From Bacteroidota bacterium (GTDB lineage Bacteria > Bacteroidota > Bacteroidia > 2-12-FULL-35-15), in assembly GCA_947504725.1 (NCBI GenBank), contig CANNHN010000016.1, positions 1-37,154 of the forward strand: DNA of 37,154 bases, in the 5' to 3' direction. Both the position numbers and the translations under genes were made by a program. Below are positions 31,026 to 37,154 of the stretch, piece after piece. Position 1 is the stretch's first letter; each line of letters begins with the position of its first letter. The notes under the pieces are model-generated. The model saw only the letters and a program-made list of their open reading frames with translations. It was not told where the DNA came from and did not search any database.

Positions 31026-31529
31026 TTAGTAATGGAATTGATGGGTAATTCTCTTGACATTACTAATACCTACGTTGTATCGTAGTTTTACTTTCAGAAA
31101 AACCGGAAATCGAGAGGTGAATTGATTAAAAAGGTTGAAATATTGTGTTCGATCCCCATTGCGCACCCGAATGGGGGATTTTTCTGAAAAGGGAAGTCCC
31201 CTTTCACTTTCAATATGAAGCAATGAGCCTAGGGATAGGCTATTCGCAGAAACAATTTTATTGATTGTTGGTGTTCGATAACCCTCTTTGGAAGCGGTTA
31301 AACACCCCGGAAATATAGACTTTAAAAAGCCATGCTTATCTTCAATTGGTGCTATGTTATATAAGTAATTCAGATCAGTTAGGTAATCCAAATTGTCATC
31401 ATATAGTTTCGATAGATGTTTGTTGTTTTGAGATAACTGAGCAATTTCAATGGAATGTTTATTCAATTTATAGGTATATGTTTCATGCCATTTGCTATAT
31501 GTTTTATCGTCTACTTTGTTAGCTTGCTA
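31026..31529 (-). pseudogene. Second large serine recombinase remnant, C-terminal part
   Basis: The longest start-bounded reading begins at a TTG (31466), but the frame continues upstream to an in-frame TAG at 31527-31529, and those extra codons (KVDDKTYSKWHETYTYKLNK) belong to the recombinase coiled-coil. This shows a truncated gene and not a new one. LDYLTDLNYLYNIAPIEDKH and EGYRTPTINKIVSANSL match the C-terminal segment of large serine recombinases of Bacteroidota. The catalytic and zinc-ribbon parts are absent. The opposite strand carries a lysC terminator candidate within the same bases (31152-31184). Confidence 0.65.
31152..31184 (+). terminator. Candidate terminator downstream of lysC
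   Basis: ATCCCCATT and AATGGGGGAT (one bulged G) enclose a 9-nt loop and are followed by TTTTTC on the plus strand. It lies 134 nt after the lysC stop and overlaps the recombinase remnant. Confidence 0.45.
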
Positions 31530-31734
31530 CTAATTGAAACCGAAATCCTACTAAGTTTAGCCTAAACCATACTACTATTCGTTTAGAGGCATTTTTCCTA
31601 TTCCCATTTATACTTAATGTGTGCCATTTAATTCGTTTTTTTATTGTTTTTTGTGTTAAAGTACCTGCTTTTTTTGTTAGTCAGTTGCGATTGATACATA
31701 GCTAAAAATGACCGTTTTTGTATGCTAGCAGACT
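31530..31734. other. Non-coding decay zone between two gene remnants
   Basis: This 205-bp AT-rich stretch lies between the recombinase remnant and the truncated siaC-like gene. All frames are closed by frequent stops. I found no promoter, RNA gene or repeat in it. It probably represents a degraded segment from the event that removed the 3' end of the siaC-like gene. Confidence 0.6.
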
Positions 31735-32010
31735 CTAGGTATACTGGTTACTTGATGAAGCCTTTTTGGCAAGAAACAAAAGGTCAACTAATAATTTGAA
31801 GGAAGTTGAATTAAAATAATCAAATTTTAATTCGATTGTAGTTAAACAATTGGGATTAACGAGGTATTCTTTGAACTTCAAAAATATTGGTTCAAAAAAG
31901 TCTACAGAATCCTCTAGAATGGCTCTGCCTTTTATTGAAATTATTCCTTTGGTGAAATCCATATTTACTTCCGGTGTTATTTGTTTTTTAGCAATAAAAT
32001 AGTTTTCCAT
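31735..32010 (-). pseudogene. SiaC-like (DUF1987) regulatory protein, truncated
   Basis: SiaC-family proteins are small phosphoproteins controlled by a SiaB-type kinase and a SiaA-type PP2C phosphatase that switch biofilm-related diguanylate cyclases. The N-terminal pattern fits well: ITPEVNMDFTKGIISIKGRA (residues about 11-30), a DSVDFFEPIFLKFKEYL helix, then LKFDYFNSTSFKLLVDLL, where the phospho-acceptor Ser/Thr of this family lies. Intact members are about 120-130 residues and go on to a WYYEEDDED-type strand. Here the protein stops after 91, with an unrelated tail SSSNQYT. I found no continuation in other frames. No siaA or siaB gene is nearby. Confidence 0.6.
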
Positions 32011-32027
32011 AGTATTTGTTATTTAAA

Positions 32028-32039
32028 TTTGAAAATTTG
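32028..32039. repeat. Shared 12-mer spacer word
   Basis: TTTGAAAATTTG, followed by CAGATTT, lies 18 nt upstream of the siaC-like ATG. The same 12-mer starts the hairpin before mreC (17430-17441). By chance in this AT-rich context it is not impossible. Confidence 0.35.
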
Positions 32040-32144
32040 CAGATTTAATAATTTGATTATATTTTTTTATCGATTTTTTACTTTTATTCTTGATTTTATA
32101 ATTATATGTTATTTTGGATTGAATTATTTTATTAACTCAATATT

Positions 32145-32672
32145 TTATTTTGTAGATTCTTTGATCTTCGTTTTGATGTGATTGGTGTAATTGTTGTTGT
32201 TTTCGAATACTTCACTTTTTTTGTTGTAACTGATAAGCGCAACTGGGAAATCTAAATAATAATCATCTACTATTTTTTTCTCTTTTAATAGAACAACATC
32301 AAACTCAAACGTGAAAATTGGGGTTATCTCAATATTGTTTGGTAAAACAGTAGAAATTGCGACAAAACGTTTCAAATAGCCAGGTTTTGATACTTCAATT
32401 GTGTAATATTGATTTGCATCAAGTATAAACTGAAAATTGTGATCATGGTAAGCAACATTTGTAACCTCAGCCCATTCTAATTCTTCATTTTCTTTATACA
32501 ACCTAATTTGAACGCCATCTATTGGTTCGTTTTTTTCATCTACAGCAATACCGATTACGGCAAGGCATTCGTTTGATTTTATTGAATCGTTTTTTATAGG
32601 TTCGTTTGCAAAGCATACTGAAGACATGAAGATGATTCCAGTGAATAATTTTTTAGTGATGTTTGATTTCAT
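32145..32672 (-). CDS. Secreted protein with carboxypeptidase-regulatory-like domain
   Basis: This 175-residue exported protein has a signal peptide (1-22, ending CFAN) that leads to a beta-sandwich domain from about residue 38 (CLAVIGIAVDEKNEPIDGVQIRLYKEN...YYTIEVSKPGYLKRFVAIS), as in carboxypeptidase-regulatory or peg-like repeats found in many Bacteroidota surface proteins. No enzyme, TonB box or T9SS domain follows. The C-terminal 40 residues are rich in Lys and Asn. It lies 55 bp downstream of the barrel gene at 32728 on the same strand, so both may be in one operon. Function unknown. Confidence 0.65.
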   Translation of the reverse strand: MKSNITKKLFTGIIFMSSVCFANEPIKNDSIKSNECLAVIGIAVDEKNEPIDGVQIRLYKENEELEWAEVTNVAYHDHNFQFILDANQYYTIEVSKPGYLKRFVAISTVLPNNIEITPIFTFEFDVVLLKEKKIVDDYYLDFPVALISYNKKSEVFENNNNYTNHIKTKIKESTK

Positions 32673-32727
32673 GATTTAGTTCTCCTATTATTTAGTGAAT
32701 ATTATTTTATTTAATTCCTGTATGATA

Positions 32728-33336
32728 TTACCATGTTTTGAAATTGTAGATAAGTGTAAATCGAACCTGCAAAACAAGAGCTGCTTTTTCTCTGAACATT
32801 TCTCTATCGTAATTCTTGTCTAAGGTGTTGTAAACTCCCAATCCAGTGCTGAATGCAGTACTGAAGTTTTTTGTAGGATTTAGTTTTAATCCAAATCCCG
32901 CATAACCTTCAATTACTTTGAAACGAAGTTCATTGTAATTAAAATTTTCTTCCTTGTGACTTGATTTTTCTATTTCAACATTTGAGTCGCTCATGTAAGC
33001 TGAAGTGTGATAAGTCAGATTTCCAGTTAGGAAAATCTCTTTTTTTTCATTGTAGCTTTTTACTACAGAGAATCTATAATTTAGTTGTACTCCTGAGAAA
33101 TTCATTCTCTTTCTTTGAAAGTTAGGGCCTAATATGAAAGTGCTTTTATTGTATGAAAATGAAAGTGACGGAGCAATATTCCCTCCACAACCATTCCCGG
33201 TTTTCTCTGAAGCAATTTCGATCGATAACGAACGATTTTGTCCAAATGATCCAATTGAACAAAAAATAATTAGCAAACATGTAATAAAAATTTTAGTGAA
33301 TGTTTCTTTTAATAGGGAAGTGTTTGATTTTTTCAT
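32728..33336 (-). CDS. Predicted outer-membrane protein
   Basis: This is a 202-residue exported protein. The long, basic N-terminus (residues 1-12) and hydrophobic core (13-30, ending SFGQ) form a signal peptide. The mature part has alternating strands (FILGPNFQRKRMNFSGVQLN, NLTYHTSAYMS, VIEGYAGFGLKLNPTKNFS) and ends VRFTLIYNFKTW, with an aromatic terminus typical of small barrels. No family is recognised. A promoter box is present at 33401. It precedes the carboxypeptidase-regulatory-like gene. Confidence 0.6.
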   Translation of the reverse strand: MKKSNTSLLKETFTKIFITCLLIIFCSIGSFGQNRSLSIEIASEKTGNGCGGNIAPSLSFSYNKSTFILGPNFQRKRMNFSGVQLNYRFSVVKSYNEKKEIFLTGNLTYHTSAYMSDSNVEIEKSSHKEENFNYNELRFKVIEGYAGFGLKLNPTKNFSTAFSTGLGVYNTLDKNYDREMFREKAALVLQVRFTLIYNFKTW

Positions 33337-33711
33337 AATATTTAGGTTTAATTATTTTATAGTTTTTTTTAGTAATATCAATTATGATTTATTGACATAG
33401 CAAATGTAGATTCATTGTAAGAGCTAAATAATAGCACAAAGGATGATAATGATGTCATACTATTAATGACAAGAATTGTATGGCAATGAAATAGAAATAG
33501 GGGAACGACAGCTTATGAAGCTTATATAAGTGCTGTTTTGGAGGAATTGTTTTGCTCCTTATTTAATAGGAAAATGATTTTATCGAAGATTCATTTTTTG
33601 AATTTTTAATAAAATATAATTATAAAAAGGAAATTAATATTTTAAATGGGGTATTGGATGGCCTATAAAAAATCAATTGAACGGTTTAGATAATCAAGTT
33701 TAACGATGACA
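33337..33711. other. 375-bp spacer with promoter box and dyad
   Basis: No gene is seen. The spacer holds a -7 box for the outer-membrane protein gene (33401-33408) and a TGTCAT-N7-ATGACA dyad (33453-33471) that could bind a dimeric regulator. The rest is AT-rich with no RNA-like structure I can support. Confidence 0.5.
33401..33408 (-). promoter_or_regulatory. -7 promoter element of the outer-membrane protein gene
   Basis: TACATTTG on the minus strand matches TAnnTTTG, giving a leader of about 58 nt before the ATG at 33336. The -33 region has only a one-mismatch TTTA. Confidence 0.45.
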
Positions 33712-34341
33712 TTAAACCAAATTATTTCTTATAGCATAAGTTGCCAATTCCGCATTTGTTTTCATCCCGGTTTTTTCAAGAATTCGGGCACGATACGTAC
33801 TAATTGTAGGCACTCCTAAGGAAAGTTCTTCAGCAATTTGAGAAACATTTCTCCCTTTAGCTATCAACAAAAGAGTTTGATATTCACGGTCACTTAACAA
33901 TTCATGTGGCGCTTTGCTATTTGGATTTTCCAGTTGCATAACAAGTTGTTCGGCAAGTGAAGGTGTAATATATTTCTTGCCATTCATGATAACTCGAATT
34001 GCTTTTATTAATTCTTCATCTGCAGTATCCTTTGAAAGATAACCTGCAGCACCTAATTTAATGGCTCTTATAGCAATCTGTTCTTCTGGGTGCATGCTAA
34101 AAACTAATACAGGTGTCTTAATTCCATCATCTTTCAATTGTTTCAATACTTCGAAACCATTACGACCAGGCATATCAATATCTTGAATTAAAATATCCCA
34201 TTTTTTTTCATTGATCTTTTTTAAAACTTCATTGGCACTAGATGCTTCGCCAAATTCAGATCCGCTGAACTCTGCTTCCAGTATATATCTGATTCCTTTA
34301 CGTATTGCTTGATGGTCGTCACAAATAAGTATTTTTTTCAT
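33712..34341 (-). CDS. Response regulator, NarL/FixJ (LuxR HTH) family
   Basis: This two-component transcription factor has a receiver domain at residues 1-120 with acidic pair Asp8-Asp9, phospho-acceptor Asp54 (LIQDIDMPG) and the conserved Lys in YLSKDTA. The LuxR-type helix-turn-helix occupies about 145-205 (LSDREYQTLLLIAKGRNVSQ, then IAEELSLGVPTISTYRARIL). The 209-residue length is typical. Its ATG overlaps the hybrid kinase stop by 4 nt, so the kinase is almost surely its partner. Targets are unknown; the adjacent outer-membrane protein operon is a candidate. Confidence 0.92.
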   Translation of the reverse strand: MKKILICDDHQAIRKGIRYILEAEFSGSEFGEASSANEVLKKINEKKWDILIQDIDMPGRNGFEVLKQLKDDGIKTPVLVFSMHPEEQIAIRAIKLGAAGYLSKDTADEELIKAIRVIMNGKKYITPSLAEQLVMQLENPNSKAPHELLSDREYQTLLLIAKGRNVSQIAEELSLGVPTISTYRARILEKTGMKTNAELATYAIRNNLV

Positions 34342-36776
34342 TTTGATAAGTTTAAATTTACAAAAGTTTTTATTTTAGTTCCTTTTCCTAGCTCGCTTGT
34401 TATTTCTAGATGTCCTCCAATAATGGCTGCTCTTTCTTTCATGCCTAATAATCCCATGGAAAATGGGTTATCTAGTTTGTTCAATATCATTCCTTTCCCA
34501 TTGTCTTTGATGGTAAGAATAAGTATTTCTTCTTCAATCAGTAAGTGAACATTTATTTCACTAGCGTCTGCATGTTTAGCAATGTTTGATAAAGTTTCCT
34601 GACAAATACGAAAAAAACAAGTTGAGATATCCTTGTCGAAATTCCTTTCATTAATATCCAATTCTACTTTACATTGAATTTTTGTTTTTTTACTGAACTC
34701 TTTTAATAGCCATTCTAATGATGCGGCTAACCCAAGCGTATCTAATATCCCTGGTCTCAATTCAGTTGCTATCTTTCTTAAATTTTGTATTGTTCCATCT
34801 ACCTCGGTTAAAATATCCGTTATTTTAGCCTCACCAGTAGAATTGCCGGCTATCATTTTTTTAAACGAGGAAATTCCATATTTGATTCCTGCCAGTTGCT
34901 GCCCTAATTCATCATGTATTTCTCTAGCTAGATTGGTTCTTTCGTCTTCTAATACCTTGTCTAGGTGTTTTGCAAAATTTCTGATCTCCAATTCTGATTG
35001 TTGTAACTCATTTTCAATTTTTTTCCTTTCAGTAATATCGATATGCGTTCCTAACATCCGGATAAATTTTCCATTCTCACCTTTCACACCAATTCCTCTG
35101 GCTAATATATCAACATAATGGCCATCTTTATGTCGCATTCTGAATTCTACATTGTATTCTGGGATTCTACCGTCTACATAATTATAAAGAATTTCAAGTA
35201 CTCTAATCTTGTCCTCTTTGTGAATTAATTTTTCCCATTCAATTGTTTCTACACTTGATTCATTCTCTTCCAAACCTAACATGCTTTTCCACCTTGGAGA
35301 ATAATAAACTTCATCATTTGTTAAGTTCCAGTCCCACAATCCGTCATTAGCACCTTTCATAGCTAGCTCGAATCTCTCTTCACTTTTTTTTAATTCTAAT
35401 TCACTTATTTTTTTTGATAATACCGTAGATATTTGCCTTGAAAACCGAATGGCCGATTGCTTCTCCATTTCCGATAATGTTTTGTGAGAAGAAAAGGTCA
35501 TGATACCAAATAAAATATCATTTGAAATAATCGGGAGAATACCAAACGTTTTTATATCAATAAATTTTTCAGCCCAGCTACTTAAATTTTTAATTAAGAC
35601 ATTGGTTGAATGTGCTTTAATAATTTCATTTATCTCTTTAGGGTCAGAGGTAATATTACTTTGTTTATTTTTAACGACTTCACTAAAAACACTTCCCTCG
35701 GTTAGGGAAGGAATCACGTTGGAAAGTTTTATCCCTATCTTATTTTCAATTTTGTTAATGATGCCTTGCTCTACTTTTTCACTAATAAGTTTAAGCGATT
35801 TATTTTCTTTTTCATAAAAATAAATTCTCCCTGATTCTATTCCAGAAAATTCATCAAATATCTTCAAAAGCTTGTCTCCAACAATTTCAATAGAATCGTC
35901 ATTCAAAGCAGCACGAATCGTCTTCTCTGAAAGGGACATTTCATTTAAATTTAGTTTTAATTTTCTTTGCGCTTCCGTTTTGTCTGTAACATCAGTTATT
36001 GATACTTGAATATGAAAACCTCCATGAATCACAGCTAGAGTAATAGTCGCCTCACCGTAAAATAGTTCGTTCTTATTTTTCTGAATTTTAAAAGCAACTA
36101 TTCTTTGTTCAATTGAGTCACTAATTATGCTTTTAAATATGTCATCTATCGAATCTTTACCAAATATTTCTTTTAAAAATTGAGATTGTGAATAATGTTC
36201 GTTTAATAGTTGAGAAGGTGTTAATCCGCACACCAGTTTATTTCTTCTGTTAATATTAACAACAATACCTTCTTTATTAATTAAAAATATTTCCTGAGGT
36301 AATGAATTATATAGATCCTGATAGGATACATTCGCTTGAGCTGCTTTTTTTTCAAGCGTACTATTTAATTTTTCAAGCAAAATTCTAGAATGGTTTTGTC
36401 GCAAGAAATTTCTTGTTTTTAACAATAGAAGTGTCACATCAACTGGTTTTGTTAAGTAATCCAGTGCTCCGGCCTCGTGACCTTTCTTGTAGTATTCTTT
36501 GTCAGTAGCATTTGCCGATAAAAATAGTAGAGGAATATCTTTAGTCAAGCTATTCCCTTTGATCATTTCTGCCAATTCGAACCCATTCATTTCAGGCATC
36601 TGAACGTCAAGAATCATAAGACCATATTTGTTTTTTAGGAGTAATTCTAATGCTGCTTTGCCAGAAAGTGCTGAATCGGATGTATAACCAGCATTTTTTA
36701 AAACTGCTGCCAGTGAAAATAAATTCTCAGGCTTATCATCAACCAGTAATATCTTATATTGGAGAAGATTTTCCAT
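34338..36776 (-). CDS. Hybrid sensor histidine kinase (receiver-PAS-GAF-PAS-HisKA_3-HATPase)
   Basis: This 812-residue cytoplasmic kinase has no membrane spans. Order of domains: an N-terminal receiver (1-125; Asp13, Asp14, phospho-acceptor Asp57 in LDVQMPEM, Lys in TKPVD); a PAS domain (about 150-275); a GAF domain (about 285-460); a PAS-PAC domain (about 470-600; DGLWDWNLTNDEVYYSPRW); HisKA_3 dimerisation with the phospho-His at 621 (LAREIHDELGQQ); and HATPase with N and G boxes (SNIAKHADASE, DNGKGM at about 758, MGLLGMKERA). HisKA_3 kinases pair with NarL-type regulators, as here. The receiver at the N-terminus suggests phospho-input from another kinase. Signal unknown, probably intracellular. 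Confidence 0.9.
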   Translation of the reverse strand: MENLLQYKILLVDDKPENLFSLAAVLKNAGYTSDSALSGKAALELLLKNKYGLMILDVQMPEMNGFELAEMIKGNSLTKDIPLLFLSANATDKEYYKKGHEAGALDYLTKPVDVTLLLLKTRNFLRQNHSRILLEKLNSTLEKKAAQANVSYQDLYNSLPQEIFLINKEGIVVNINRRNKLVCGLTPSQLLNEHYSQSQFLKEIFGKDSIDDIFKSIISDSIEQRIVAFKIQKNKNELFYGEATITLAVIHGGFHIQVSITDVTDKTEAQRKLKLNLNEMSLSEKTIRAALNDDSIEIVGDKLLKIFDEFSGIESGRIYFYEKENKSLKLISEKVEQGIINKIENKIGIKLSNVIPSLTEGSVFSEVVKNKQSNITSDPKEINEIIKAHSTNVLIKNLSSWAEKFIDIKTFGILPIISNDILFGIMTFSSHKTLSEMEKQSAIRFSRQISTVLSKKISELELKKSEERFELAMKGANDGLWDWNLTNDEVYYSPRWKSMLGLEENESSVETIEWEKLIHKEDKIRVLEILYNYVDGRIPEYNVEFRMRHKDGHYVDILARGIGVKGENGKFIRMLGTHIDITERKKIENELQQSELEIRNFAKHLDKVLEDERTNLAREIHDELGQQLAGIKYGISSFKKMIAGNSTGEAKITDILTEVDGTIQNLRKIATELRPGILDTLGLAASLEWLLKEFSKKTKIQCKVELDINERNFDKDISTCFFRICQETLSNIAKHADASEINVHLLIEEEILILTIKDNGKGMILNKLDNPFSMGLLGMKERAAIIGGHLEITSELGKGTKIKTFVNLNLSK

Positions 36777-36855
36777 AAATTAAGAGTTAAGCACTAAAAT
36801 TTATTTGATAGAAATTTATTAAAATAGAAAACAATGATAATAATCATGTTTTTGA

Positions 36856-36877
36856 TTTTTGAAACCGATTTCAAAAA
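36856..36877. promoter_or_regulatory. LacI-type operator-like palindrome
   Basis: TTTTTGAAA, CCGA, TTTCAAAAA: the arms are perfectly complementary over 9 bp with a near-symmetrical CG centre, like GAAA-CG-TTTC operators. It lies 80-100 bp upstream of the hybrid kinase start. No LacI-family gene is in the window. Confidence 0.25.
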
Positions 36878-37054
36878 GGAAAAATTAAGAATTATTTGAA
36901 GTTCTTTTAAATTGGAAAACATATAATATTTCATGTTTCGTGTTTTAATTGCTTTGGTTAACTTTGTATTAATATTTAATGTTATGCGTTTAAGTTCTGG
37001 ATATTCTGTATGTCTTCAAAGTAATTTGAACTTTTCATTAAGGAGTGTTTATTG

Positions 37055-37154
37055 TTAATTCAAAGCTAAGTTATTTTTTTTGTTTTTCAATTTTAATTTT
37101 TCGTATTCCATTTTTCTGCTCCTAATACAATTTTGTTTTATTCGTTCTCTTTCC
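37055..37154 (-). CDS. Possible C-terminal end of a gene beyond the right edge
   Basis: A minus-strand frame is open from the window edge for 32 codons and ends at TAA (37055-37057). It reads Lys/Glu/Asn-rich helical sequence (ERERIKQN...MEYEKLKLKN), like the coiled-coil tail of a regulator or sensor. It could also be a chance open frame in AT-rich DNA. Confidence 0.25.
   Translation of the reverse strand, partial: ERERIKQNCIRSRKMEYEKLKLKNKKNNLALN

Larger units (their letters stand above)
36777..37154. other. Upstream spacer of the kinase gene with a LacI-like dyad
   Basis: This 378-bp, very AT-rich region has no supported gene except a possible partial reading at its right end. A dyad TTTTTGAAACCGATTTCAAA... 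(36856-36877) has a CG centre as in LacI-family operators. TAACTTTG (36959-36966, plus strand) is a perfect -7 box with no clear gene behind it. Confidence 0.45.

Noticed and set aside
33337-33711. Small RNA gene in the spacer before the response regulator
   Set aside because: No stable extended structure or terminator could be supported by eye.
36984-37058. 24-codon plus-strand ORF behind the TAACTTTG box
   Set aside because: It is short, has no similarity I recognise and lies in AT-rich DNA; it may be chance.

Overview
The window is an AT-rich chromosomal segment from a member of the Bacteroidota. The evidence is the canonical Bacteroidota order purH-mreB-mreC-mreD-mrdA-rodA, a type IX secretion (T9SS) sorting domain on a surface protein, several TonB-era style outer-membrane barrels, and many promoters matching the Bacteroidota consensus TTTG / TAnnTTTG. 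A GldL-like membrane protein and a membrane fatty-acid desaturase point the same way. I cannot place it below phylum or class from sequence alone. Most of the window is ordinary core genome. The accessory material is confined to the left edge (1-930) and to 31.0-37.2 kb.

Layout. 1-930: the start of an IS3-type transposase gene running off the left edge, whose element end appears to cut a serine recombinase. The recombinase C-terminal remnant runs up against the terminator and 3' end of a tRNA-Phe gene. 1.0-8.0 kb (+): coaX, an outer-membrane protein, lptC, a 70-residue membrane protein, a CNNM/CBS (CorC/TlyC-like) protein and a PpiD-type chaperone, that is, CoA synthesis plus envelope biogenesis, closed by a strong terminator. 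8.0-11.3 kb (-): an Omp28-like T9SS cargo protein, a predicted barrel with a paired-cysteine N-terminus, and fabH. 11.4-13.0 kb (+): a helical-repeat protein. 13.0-20.2 kb (-): the rod-shape operon behind purH. 20.4-23.3 kb (+): an ABC permease, a small membrane protein and the desaturase. 23.4-29.1 kb (-): a GldL-like repeat protein, a DnaJ-KTSC fusion, mfd and fbp. 29.2-31.0 kb (+): a GNAT acetyltransferase and aspartate kinase. 31.0-37.2 kb (-): a second serine recombinase remnant, a truncated SiaC-like gene, two secreted proteins, and a two-component system made of a LuxR-type response regulator and a large hybrid kinase.

The least expected structure is not a gene cluster. It is the number of small repeat fossils and palindromes. 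At least five different dispersed-repeat types sit in spacers, one lies in frame inside the aspartate kinase gene, and one abuts the fbp stop codon. Three same-strand spacers (17.4, 18.6 and 21.7 kb) also carry long hairpins built from short repeated words, two of them flanking mreB. I did not find a clear undescribed defence or biosynthetic system. The best leads are these palindromes, the repeat inside LysC, the adjacent cysteine-motif envelope proteins, and the decayed junction next to the truncated siaC-like gene.
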